Source of the DNA: Myrica gale
Lineage: Eukaryota; Streptophyta; Magnoliopsida; Fagales; Myricaceae
DNA length: 64,000 nucleotides
NCBI GenBank assembly: GCA_963930655.1
Contig: OZ005602.1
Coordinates: 2,673,501-2,737,500, forward strand
Direction: 5' to 3'
The notes under the pieces were generated by a model. That model worked only from the letters and a program-made list of their open reading frames with translations, ran no database searches and was not told the DNA's origin. The position numbers and the translations under genes were made by a program. Below, piece after piece: positions 10,064 to 21,700 of this stretch; within the stretch, counting starts at the first letter, position 1; each line of letters opens with the position of its first letter.

Positions 10064-13000
10064 TCATTCTATCCATTCTTCGTCTATGAGTATGCAGGGC
10101 ACGTGAACAACCTTGCACCATTCTTTTCCTTTCCTCCTTTGCAATTGTTTCTTTAACAAAGGACAGTCAAAGATATCTAGATGATGAAGGGACGCAGGCA
10201 GCCCCCCGTCTGTCATGCACTTGAGCTTAGGGCACCCCCATAAAAACAAATCTTCAAGAAAGGTCAGGTTTTGAAGCTCCTCCTTATCCAAAGATTCCAA
10301 ATTCGGAAAGTTCCCCAAGAAAGCAGAGATCAGATTTGAGGGAAGTAAACCCGTCTCTGGAAAAGACACGACCGTTCTAGATTCGCCAGCAATTGCCACG
10401 TGTCTAAGAGAGGTGAGTGTTTGTAAACCCCATCCCATCCGACTAGCAACGAGTTTCTCACAATTCCAAATACCAATAAGTCTAAGATTGGAAGGCAAGC
10501 CCCCTTCTGGAAACGACTCTATTTCTGGACAATAATCTAAACGCAAATTGTCAAGAGACAAAAGGAATGAGTGCATCTTATCAGGCAGTGACGTCACACT
10601 CTTACAATCCCACATAATAAGACTTGTAAGGTGGGGGGCACGCAATCCTCCTTTTGGAAAAGACACAAAATTAGGGCAACACCCGATCTCAATACTCAAG
10701 GTCATTAAGTCCTGCTCATGTTGTTCTGGAACAGTAAGAGATTCCAGATTCACACACCCCACAAGCTTGATGCTCTTAAGATTTGGGAATAAGTGTATTG
10801 GAAAAGACCTGAGAGAATCACAATCCCACAACTCCAATTCTTCGAGGAATGAATAGCCCACGTGTGTTGGGAACTCAAACTTCATACATCTTCTAATTTC
10901 AAGCTTTTTTAATGTAGAGGACAGACCCCCTGTGGGAAGAAACACGAGCGAGGAACAATCACTGATTTCTAACTCTTGAAGACAGCTATCGGAGTCCAAC
11001 AGTCCCTCGGGCAGGGACTCCACCGAATCAAATCCTCCCACTCTAAGCCTCTGCATTCCGACAGGCAATTCCTTCAGCAGAATCTCATTACAACTCATTA
11101 GCTCCAATTCACGTATAACTGGAGCCCTGCAAAGTGAAATCAGCAGCTGCGAACATTCATCAATCTCGAGCTTGGCTAATGAAGGAAGATCGATGGAAAA
11201 CCCCACTTTCAGCTTCGGACACTTCTGAGTATAAAGCTCTTCAAGAGAAGGAAAAGCAACATTTTCGTTTTCAGCACCAAATGGAAACCATGTCTCCCAA
11301 TTCGACATCTGCATGAACTTTAGAACTTTTAAACTTCTGAATGGCTTAATTGACGAAGAACCAGTGCCGTAAAACTCTGAACCCACCGTAACAATTCCAT
11401 CAAAACCTTCAATAGAGAGGTTCTGTAGAGAGTGTAGTTGCCCAAGTGGTGGCAAGCTGCAACAGTACTTACAATTTTTCAGATGCAGAGATGCTATATT
11501 GGAGAATGAATTGTGCCCTACCCAATCTGGAAAACGTTCGCCGCGGTAGCCGTTGACAGTGAGGCTTTTCAAGTTTGGGTGGGGCCGGAGATTGTCAAAT
11601 ACACTTCTTTGACTTTCTGAAATATCAGCATCTTCACTTTCTGAATCATTCCAGAACAACTCCAACTCCTGCAAATACTTGTTATTCTTCAAGTTTGCAT
11701 CCAGTGCATCCCTGGGAGATTCAACATTTTGGAGCTCCCAAATAGACAGCGCTCCCCGAATATTTACAAGATCCCCCAACACTCCAAGGCCAGACCCAGA
11801 TCCCCTGTGTTTGCTGACAATAAATTTAGGCAAAGTTCGAAGACATTTTAGATTGCCCAAGTGCATCGACATCTCCTTGATACCAGTTTCAGTAATATCA
11901 AGATGACGTAAATTAACTAGTCTTCCCATAGCTCTCGGCAACGCTGTAAGATTTTCACAACCAGAAAGCTTCAGTGTTTGCAAATTACACAGCTGGCAAA
12001 TAGACTCAGGTAACCTCGACACCTTAGTGAAAGAAATGTCCAGATATCATAAATGTTTTATTTTCCCAACTGAATCGGGCAATTCAGTCATATTTTCGTA
12101 GCCAGGTAGAGAGAGCACCCGTAAGCACCTTAATGTGGGCAAAAGATCATGCAACACCTTTTTAGTCAAGTTGAACGATCTGTACTTCGGCGGTGGCTCC
12201 AATTCTAATTGTAGGAAAGTTCGTAGCTGCTTCGCCTCATAAATAGCCTCAAACTTCTCAAAGGTATCAAACTCTGTTCTCATATACGACAGATAACGAG
12301 TCTTGGGGAAACCTTCTTGAGACTTGTCAAAGCTTAGCCGAAAGCTAAATTGCCCGAACACAAATTTTGCTAAATCATTTATAAGATCATGCATTACAAA
12401 ATGTGTATCATGGTCAACTGATCGTTGGAATAACAATCTTGATACAAGATCATGGAAGTAATCCTCACCGATTTCTTCCATTGTCTTGTTTCCAACATCT
12501 TGTAAAAACCCTTTGGCCATCCATAATAGGACCAACTGGTCTTTTGTGAAATCATAATCCTTTGGAAATATTGCACAATACGCAAAGCACCGCTTCAAAT
12601 GCGAGGGAAGATATTTGTAGCTTACTCTGAGAGCGGGAAGAATTTTCGTCTCTTCAATTGATAAGTTCCATAATTCACTATTCAAAATCATCTCCCATTC
12701 ATCAACATTTGCTTTGGTCTGCAACATTGCTCCAATGGCCTTGGCAGCTAACGGTAGACCTTCGCATTTTTTAGCAATTTGTCTACCTACTTCTTCTAGC
12801 TCAGGACGTGCACTAGAATTAGTGTTTTCGAAAGCATATTTTGCAAAAAGTGACCAACAATCTTCTTCTGTTAACTTCTCCAAGCGATGATTCATACAAG
12901 CATTCGTGATTGAAGCAACACCCTGATCGCGTGTTGTTATGATGACCTTACTACCACGTGCTCCAGATTTCCAGGGCTTACTTAAGGCCTCCCAATCATC

Positions 13001-13852
13001 AAGATTCTTGTTCCAAACATCATCTAGAATGAGTAAAAAACATTTCCCCGTCAGTTGCTCCCTTAGTTTCACTTGAAGTTGATCTAGATTCGCAATATCA
13101 GTAGTTGACCCTGTTACTTCATCTAGCATTGTTTTGGTCACCTTAAACAGATCAAAATCTTCGGAAACACAAACCCAAGCTTCAAGGTCGAAGTGCTTCT
13201 TCACCCTTTCGTCATTGTACACTCGTTGAGCAAGAGTTGTCTTGCCCATTCCTCCCATGCCCACTATGGCAATCACACCTACCTCATTGCCACCCGTATC
13301 TTCTGAGAGCAACCCCTTAATAATTTCCTCCCTGTCAGCATCTCTACCAAAAATACCAGATTCTTCAACCATTAAAGAAGTCGTGGGTGATCTTTCCGAC
13401 GGCCTCCCTGTAACACCTTCTCTTAGACCTATAACATCCTTTTGGTCGGCTAGAGACTTTAGCCTCTCGTGTACCTCTTCTATCTTTCCTCTTAGCTTAT
13501 AAAGTGAAAGAGAAGCGTAGGTGCGATTCCGTACCTTAACTGCAGTTGTTTCAAATTCAGCATCCAGCTTGCGTCGTAAGGCTTGAGTAGCAACCTTATC
13601 CAGGATGTCCTCTGCCTCGTAGACGACATCTTTCAACTCGTCAAGCCATGTTTTCACGTTAGGCTTTGTGGCTTGCTTTTCCTCTGCGTCTTCGACCAGC
13701 ACGTTCACGGCCATCAAAGCTGTCTTCAACTTGTACACGAGTCCACCAATGAGTTTATGTCCTCGAAGGAAGTCAAGGACCTCACGAGATGCCGCCCTGT
13801 CGATTATCAATTGAAGGAAGGCAGAGAGAAGAGCTCCTCCAACCTCGGCCAT
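10064..13852 (-). pseudogene. CC-NB-ARC-LRR resistance gene (R13L1/RPP13-like 1 type) with one premature stop
   Basis: NLR immune receptors of this class sense pathogen effectors in the cell and trigger defence through nucleotide-dependent oligomerisation. The frame is intronless and 1263 codons long, with a single in-frame TGA at 12047-12049 (codon 602). The right paralogue has CGA there, in KHLRYLDIS. The first 601 codons hold an Rx-type coiled coil with AEDILDK, the P-loop GMGGMGKTT, kinase-2 LLILDDVW, RNBS-B GSKVIITTRD, GLPL, RNBS-D CFAYCAIFPKDYDF and a canonical MHD (HFVMHDLINDL). The LRR region after the stop stays open for 660 codons to the natural stop at 10064, ending CILIDEEWIE. As written it would yield a CC-NB-ARC protein with almost no LRR. 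It could be a recent pseudogene, a functional truncated NLR, or a base-call error. Start: the ATG at 13852 matches the paralogue. Confidence 0.9.
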
Positions 13853-14279
13853 TTTTTCTTTGTTGCAATGGAAGAATTAAGCAAAGGGAAAGAAGGATGG
13901 AAATTGAATTGCGAGCTTAGACAAGAAACAGACAACTGTGGAGTGGTGAACTTAAAAACTGGAAATACTCTTATGGAAAATGGAACCAACTTGTTTTTCC
14001 ACACTTGCATTATTTTACAAGGAAAACTTAGAAGGTGGGAGCCTCCCCACCATTATTTTTGTTTTTAGTTATTTTCCTCTAAGCGGGTCCTCATCACCTA
14101 CTGCTGTTGGGGAAGGCGACGGCTGACGAGAACCGAGGTCCCCAACTTGTTTTTCCACACACCTTGCATTACTTTAGAAGGAAATTATCAATTTGTATCT
14201 TTGTCTTGCCAGTGACTTGGATGGGAAAATATCAATTTACGAAAGTGACAGGAAAGCAGGACCATATCACTTACTCTTA

Positions 14280-14440
14280 GGTCATGTTCGTTTAGGAAGA
14301 ATCCTCAGGATTCTACAACCAAACATAATTTTTCACACCACATAAATATAACTACAACACGCATATCAATAAAGTTAACATTACATAAAAATTTTCAAAA
14401 CACAAAAAATTCTCACAATACACCTTAACCGAACACACTC
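14280..14440. mobile_element. Small Harbinger-like MITE (161 bp) in the NLR 5' flank
   Basis: The element starts GGTCATGTTCGTTTAG and ends, on the other strand, GAGTGTGTTCGGTTAAGG. It is flanked by TTA at 14277-14279 and 14441-14443. Related sequence without the insert (CCTTAGAGTCGTTGC near 15074 and CCTTAAGTCGTTGC near 22950) provides empty sites. The termini are imperfect. Confidence 0.6.
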
Positions 14441-15404
14441 TTAGAGTCGTTGCTTTGTGATCAGAATTTTACGAAAGTGAAAGGAATAGGAAGCTAGCTA
14501 GAAGTTCCATAACAATGTCATGTCATTGCTAAAAAGCAGCAGCGATCACATGTTCTCATGGCCTACCACCAAAGGGAAGGGGAAAGGAAATTCATAGGCA
14601 TTGCCTTCGGAAAAGAGAGAGCTATCAGAAACGACGCTCACCTCCACGTACTCCATCAATAATTGTACAAGTAACGTCAAATCGTTTTGCTTAGAAAAAA
14701 TCAAAGACATCTCTTGCAATAATTACTCATTTTCGATGGGTGGTCTTACTTGTCTTGTATTCTGTTAGCTTTTACAGTTTAATCCTAAACATGTACGGAG
14801 GATCGAAACACGCCAAGGTAGGAGTCAAACGGGCCCCTTATCACAGGTACTTGCTTTCCTGTCGGAATCTTATCCCTTCTTTTTTGTTTCTTTTTTCCCC
14901 CCGATAGGCAAAAATTAATGTAAGTTGGAATTAAAAGCTGTAAAACACACTAATACCGGTGTTACTACTGTTCCCAAGAGGCGTGGATTGGGAAAAAAAC
15001 AAAAAAAGAAAGAAAGAAAGCAGGACCATATCACTTTATTTATCTCGAATGTACCGTCACAATTATACCATTTTCCCTTAGAGTCGTTGCTTTGTGGTCA
15101 GAATTTTACGGAAGTGAAAGAAAGGAAGCTAGCTAGAAGTTCCACAATTATGTCATGTCATTGCTATAAAGCAGCACCGATCCATCAATAATTGTGGAAA
15201 GTGGACAAAAAAAAACAAAGAGTCTCTTGCAATAATTGCTCATTTTCGTTAGGTGGTCTTACTTGTATTAGAAAAAAGACAAGGACCGTAATTATTTTAG
15301 TTTTGGATGGCTTGTAAGTTGTGTTGAAAATATTGATATTTGTAGGTACAAGAATCAAGGGCAAGCCCTCCATACAAAGGACAATTCCCAGCAACCTAAT
15401 CTAA

Positions 15405-16475
15405 TGGGTTCAGTTGGTGGAAAACCCAAAGGCAACAACAATATCCAAAGATGAATATCAGAGCAAAAATTACCACTTTTCAAGTTCACCTCTTCTCTAA
15501 ACTAATATGGACACTCGCGGACAAAAGTTCAACGACTTTGTTTTTCTGTCTCAAATTTAAACCTAATACTAACCTATTCACAGTATCCTCTCTAATTTAC
15601 TATCCAATTTAGATGATTTAATTCAGAAAATTATATGACTTATATTATATCTATCTTTTTTCGAAATAAACTATACTGGGACAATAATTTAGAGAGACCT
15701 CTATCCTTCATGAGATCGGACATCCTTCGTGAGACTGGACATGAGAATCGAAAGAGATAAGATCCAAGCTCTAGTATCTGGTACAGTAGTAAGTTCTGAT
15801 CATTAATTGGTGAAGCTTTGGATTCCGCTTTATGATTGAAAGTTACTGTGTGGTGGGTTCCATCCATGTGACCGATCACATGTTCTCATGACCTACCAGG
15901 GAAGGGGAAAGGAAAATGCAAAAGAAGAAAGGAAATTCATAGGCATTGCCTTCGGAAAAGATATATATAGCTATCAGAATTCAGAAGCCTCAACTAATGG
16001 GTTCAGTTGGAGGAAAACCCAAAGGCGACAACAATATCCAATGATAAACATCAGAGCAAAAATTGTCACTTTTCAAGTCCACCTCTCCTCTAAAACTAAT
16101 CTGGACAGTCACGTGCAAAAGTTCAACGACTTTCTTTTTCTCTCTCAAAGTTAAACTTCGATACTATTTTTTTTTTCTAAGTGTTAAACTTCGATACTAA
16201 TCCATTCATAATATTTTCTCTAATTTAATGTCCGATTTAGATAGTTTAATTCGAAGAATTGTGTGACTTGTATTGTATTTATCTCTCTTTAAAATGAACG
16301 AGACAACAATTTAGAGAAATCTCTATCCTCCGTAATCACTGGACATGAGAATCGAAAGAAGATGAGGTCAAAACTCAGCATGTGACACAGTTGGCTCTGG
16401 TCATTAATTGGTGAGCTTTGGATTCCGCTTTTATGATTGAATGTGGCTGTGATTGGTGGGCTCCATCCATGTCAT
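15405..16475. repeat. Tandem duplication in the NLR upstream region
   Basis: A block of about 0.45 kb is present at 15405-15880 and again at 15996-16475. It begins AATGGGTTCAGTTGG, contains ATATCAGAGCAAAAATT and GACATGAGAATCGAAAGA, and ends with TTTGGATTCCGCTTT. A third copy lies upstream of the right NLR at 23292-23665. A further module (GATCACATGTTCTCATG...GGCATTGCCTTCGG) occurs at 14546-14612 and at 15873-15953. No coding frame is conserved, so these are promoter-distal non-coding repeats. Confidence 0.75.
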
Positions 16476-16792
16476 CGAGTCCAAGAAAAATAAGGAATGA
16501 AGATAAACGAGGGCAGCAAATTGATGTTTTGTTTTTCCATCCTTCACTATACGAGAGCCAAAACTTGAAAGGCGATTTGTACCCAAGTTCTTTTTATCGA
16601 TCCAGAAGGAGTTTGTGATAGAGAAGCGAGACAGAAAAAGGAGAGAGAGAGAACTTTTGGGATATCCGGCTGAGGGAGCCTTAAAGGTTGCTTGGATTAT
16701 CATCTGTTTATGCAAAACTCTCGTTGAAAATATTGTCCGCAACAGAAATCAAGGGAAAAGATTTAAAAGTAGATTTAAACAATAAAAACAAT

Positions 16793-17188
16793 GGATAAAT
16801 ACACTTTTGCCCCTCTTGTCTTTAAGGTCATTTACACTTTACACCCCGATATTTTATTTTTAATACATTGGACTCATTATCTTCCACATTTTTTCAATCT
16901 GGACCCCGTACTCGATTTTGGCCGTCGAAATTGACGGATTCAGTTAAAAATTTACACATTGCCCCCTTATCTTTGGAGGTATGTACACATTGTTCCCCTT
17001 ATCTTTGGAGACATTTACACATTGCACCCCAGTTTTAACAGAATCTATCTAAATTAACGGGCAATTTGGGTACGGTGTCAAAATTGAAAAAAATGTGTAA
17101 GTTAAAGGGTCCAATGTGTCAAAAATAATACATCGAGGTGCAAAGTGTAAATGACCCTTAAGATAAGGGGGCAAAATATATTTATTCC
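16793..17188. mobile_element. Fold-back MITE (396 bp) with 10-bp target duplication
   Basis: The element begins GGATAAATACACTTTTGCCC and ends as its inverse; the arms pair over well over 100 bp (for example TCATTTACACTTTACACC with its inverse near 17133). It is flanked by identical TAAAAACAAT at 16783-16792 and 17189-17198. A 9-10 bp duplication points to a Mutator-like (MULE) MITE. A second family member lies at 43670-44085. Confidence 0.85.
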
Positions 17189-17198
17189 TAAAAACAAT

Positions 17199-17564
17199 AG
17201 TAGCTTTAAATAATAATTGATGAGCAGTGATAAACTAACAATATTTTGTGGTCAATCATTCAAAAAAAGATATCTTTAAATGATGACCTCTTGAAGTTTC
17301 TTAGAAAAATGAAATATTTTTTTTTCTATATAAACTAAGACCCAAATAAAAACACTAAACTGAAATCAACTACATCTATTTTTTCTCTTTTAAGTCATCT
17401 ATTAATCATGCTTAGGTTCGATTTCTATCTCTATGTTTGGGATAAAAATAAGAAGTTTATATACGATTCAATGGACCACGTTTTGACTTTAAAAGAATTG
17501 ATTAAAGTTACTTTTGAAGTCCCTTTAAATCATTATAAGTCTCCATTCTAGAAAATTTATGTGA
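17199..17564. other. Spacer between the duplicated blocks
   Basis: AT-rich DNA between the fold-back MITE and the left edge of the right duplication copy. I see no gene or repeat here. Confidence 0.4.
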
Positions 17565-18079
17565 CAATTACGAAATTCCCACGAGATTATCTCCCCACCT
17601 CTTACAGTGCAAGCTTGTCTTCTTGACGGCAACCATTTATAGACGAGCAGCCAAAAAACTGCATCCTGATTCCTTCCTCTTGACCGGATTTTGACATTCT
17701 AATTTCTTGTAAATTTCATTGTTTGATCCTCCAATCAGAATTACAGACAATATATGAAGAAGCACAGGTTCTATCGATAAACTAGCCGAAGTGCAGATTC
17801 TGCATCTGCAACGTAATCAGAGCACCGAGTTTCACATCAGAAAGTGTCTGCTTACTTTTCCACCATAAGGTTTCGAATCAACAGAGTAAACAAAAGATAG
17901 ATAGCATCAAAATGCGTAGAAAATCAAGTAAAAAGACACTTCAACTCGCATCAATGACCATGCTTAGAGATTAAAACAGTTTTCATGACACAATTCCAAA
18001 ATGTTCATAGGACCAATCATGCCGCTCAAGATAAGGAGGGTTTGAATAATGGAGTTCTTTAAACAGATACCCAAAACTC

Positions 18080-18360
18080 ATGGCCAAAGATATTCTTAAG
18101 GGAACCTGTGCTCGAGCTCGAGTCATCATTATTCAGAACGGAAGGCAAGCTTCCTTTAGGAAACAACATGATGTCTGCACAACCTTCTGTATACAAAATG
18201 CTGAAGAGACAGAAAAGAATATGTGCAATCTTCTCAGGCAGATACATCAGACCCTTCAGGGAAACTTTCACCCCCATAGTGTAGTTGAGAATATGACTCT
18301 TCAAGTTTATGTGGCGCGGGAGACTATCCTGCACAGTTATTATAACTTCCCGAAATCTGA
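18080..18360 (-). pseudogene. Internally deleted LRR relic downstream of the right NLR
   Basis: Same structure as the relic at 9188-9470: a piece resembling the DNLRPHPNLKSL repeat is fused to a piece resembling FPKGGLR..LPD.MHSF and the GGLPS repeat (translated here as KVSLKGLMYLPEK and PKGSLPS). It is frameshifted and not expressed as an LRR. Confidence 0.6.
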
Positions 18361-18782
18361 AAAAAATTAAACAAACAAATTGAGAGTATTAGCAAAAAGA
18401 GAAGAGAAAGATAAGTATACCTCTGAACCACCAGATTGAACACCTGGAGCAGAGGAGGTCGCCACTAGAGCCAAAGACAACAGCAAGTTTATACCATCTC
18501 AGACCACTAAAAAAAAAATACTAAAATACAGATATAGAAACACATCAATTTCTAAACGAGATTTTAGGTCCTAACATGGATAATTTCCCCCTTCCTTAAA
18601 TGAAGACTGATTCATTTGATTTCAAATCAAAACAAAATTTAGAAAAAAAAAATTGCTGCCTTTGAATAAAAGAAATAATAATTTGGCAAAACATTCTGTT
18701 TCACAAAGATAGCGGCTAAGTTGAAAAGAGCAACTAACTGACCGGAAAAGCTGAAAAGTGAGAACTCTTGTCCGAGTTCTGC

Positions 18783-21700
18783 TCATTCTATCCATTCTCC
18801 GTCGATGAGCATGCAGGGGACATGAGCAACCTTGCGCCATTCTTTTCCTTTCCTCTGCAATTGTTTCTGTAACAAAGGACACCCATTGATAGATAGATGA
18901 TTAAGGGACGCAGGCAGCCCCCTGTCTGGCATGCACTTGAGCTTAGGGAAGTCCCAGAAAGACAAATCTTTAAGAGAGGTCAGGTGTTGCAGCCCCTCCT
19001 TATCCAAAGCTTCCAAATTCGGAAAGCTCGACAAAGTAAGAGAGGTCAGATTTGAGGGAAGCAAACCCGTCTCTGGAAAAGACACTTCCGTTCCAGATTC
19101 GCCCATAATTGACACATGTCTAAGAGAAGCGAGTGTTTGCAAACCCCATCCCATCCTACTAGCAACAAGTTTCTCGCAATTCCAAATGTGAATAGAACGA
19201 AGATTGGAAGGTAAGCCCCCTTCTGGAAACGACTCCATCTCAGGACAATTATCTATTAACAAAACCTCAAGAGATGGAAGGAACGAGTGCATCCTATCAG
19301 GCAGTGACTTCAGACTCTTACAATCAAAGATGTAAAGACTTGTAAGGTGGGGGGCACGCAATCCTCCTTTTGGAAATGACACAAAATTAGGGCAACTCTG
19401 GATCGAAATACGAAAGGTCATTAAGTCCTGCTCATGTTGTTCTGAAACGGTAACAGATCCCAGATTCCCACATTGTCGAAGATCGATGCTCTTAAGATTT
19501 GGGAATAAGTCTAGTGGAAAGGACCTGAGAGAATGACAATCTCTCAAAAACAATTCTTCGAGGAATGAATAGTCTAGGTGTGTTGGGAGCTCAAACTTCA
19601 TACAACTTCTAATTTGAAGTTTTTTTAATGTAGAGAACAGGCCCCCTGTGAGAAGAGACACGACCGAGGAACAATCATTGATTTCTAACTGTCGAAGACA
19701 GCTATTGGTGTCCAACAATCCCTCGGGAAGGGACTCAACCGAATCAAATCCTTCCATTCTGAGCCTCTGCATTCCAACTGGCAATTCCTTCAGTAGACCC
19801 TCATTACAACGAATTAGCTGCAATTCACGTATAACTGAAGCCTCGCGAAGTGAAATCACCAGCTGCGGACAGTCATCAATCTCGAGCTTGGCTAAGGAAG
19901 GAAGATCGATGGAAAACCCCACTTTCAGCTTCGGACACTTCCTAATATAAAGCTCTTCAAGAGAAGGAAAAGCTATATCTTCGTTCTCAGCACCAAATGG
20001 AAACCATGTCTCCCAATTCGACATCTGTATGAACTTTAGAACTTTTAAACTTCCAAATGGCTTAATTGACGAAGAACCAGTGCTGTAAAACTCTGAACCC
20101 ACCGTAACAATTCCATCAAAACCTTCAATAGAGAGGTTCTGTAGAGAGTGTAGTTGCCCAAGTGGTGGTAAGCAGCAACAGTACTTACAATTTTTCAGAT
20201 GCAGAGATGCTATATTGGAGAATGAATTGTGCCCTACCCAATCTGGAAAACGTTCGCCCCGGTAGCCGTTGACAGTGAGGCTTTTCAAGTTTGGGTGGGG
20301 CCGGAGATTGTCCAGTACACTTCTTTGACTTTCTGCAATATCAGCATCTTCACTTTCTGATTCATTCCAGAACAACGCCAACTCCTGCAAAGACTTCTTA
20401 TTCTTCAAGTTTGCATCCAGAGCATCCCCGGGAGATTTAACATTTTGGAGCTCCCAAATAGAAAGTGCTCCCCGAATATTTGCAAGCTTTCCCAACACTC
20501 CAAGGCCATACCCAGACCCTCTGTGTTTGCTGACAATAAATTTAGGCAAAGTTTGGAGACATTTTAGATTGCCCAAGTGCATCGGCATCTCCTTGATACC
20601 CGTTTCAGTAATATCAAGATAACGTAAATTAACAAGTCTCCCCATATCTCTCGGCAACGCTGTAAGATTTTTACAACCAGATAACTTTAGTGTTTGCAAA
20701 TTACATAGCTGGCAAATAGACTCAGACAACCTCATCACCTTCGTGATAGAAATGTCCAAATATCGTAAATGTTTCATTTTCCCCACTGACTCGGGCAATT
20801 CAGTCAAATTTTCGTAGCCAGATAAAGAGAGCACCCGTAAGCTCCTTAATGTGGGCAAAAGATCACGCAACATCTTTTTAGTCAAGTTGAACCTGTACTT
20901 CGGTAGCACCAATCCTAATGGCAGGAAAGTGCGCAGCTGCTTCGCCTCATAAATAGCCTCAAACTTCTCAAAGGTATCAAACTCTGTTCTCATATACGAT
21001 AGATAACGAGTCTTGGGTAAACCTTCTTGAGACTTGTCAACGTTTAGTCGAAAGTTAAATTGCCCAGACACAAATTTTGCTAAATCATTTATAAGATCAT
21101 GTATTACAAAATGTGTATCATGGTCAACTGATCGTTGGAATAACGATCTTGATTCAAGATCATGGAAGTAATCCTCACCGATTTCTTCCATGGTCTTGTT
21201 TCCATCATCTTCTAAAAACCCTTCCGCCATCCATAATAAGACCAACTGGTCTTTTGTGAAATCATAATCCTTTGGAAATATTGCACAATACGCAAAGCAC
21301 CGCTTCAAATGTGAGGGAAGATATTTGTAGCTTACTTTGAGAGCTGGAAGAATTTTCGTCTCTTCGATTGATAGGTTCCATAATTCACTATTCAATATCC
21401 TCTCCCATTCATCAACATTTGCTTTGGTCCGCAACATTGCTCCAATGGCCTTGGCTGCTAACGGTAGACCTTCGCATTTCTTTGCAATCTGTCTACCTAC
21501 TTCTTCTACCTCGGGACGTGCACTAGAGTTAGTGTTCCCAAAAGCATATTTTGCAAAAAGTGACCAACAATCCTCTTCTGTTAACTTCTCTAGACGATGA
21601 TTCGTACTGGCATTCATGACTGATGCAACACCCTGATCACGTGTTGTTATGATGACCTTACTGCCACGTGCTCCAGATTTCCAGGGCTTACTTAAGACCT

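Larger units (their letters stand above)
7575..15800. repeat. Segmental duplication, left copy (with the broken NLR)
   Basis: This block is paralogous to about 17565-23665. Similarity begins around the CACCTCTTACAG phrase (7604 and 17598), continues through the LRR relics, the 3' flanks and the NLR coding sequences, and extends into the 5' flanks: GGAGTCAAACGGGCCCC is at 14822 and 22829, and TCGTTGCTTT at 14454 and 22956. The left copy has gained at least two transposons (7928-9004 and 14280-14440) that are absent at the matching sites on the right. Confidence 0.8.
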
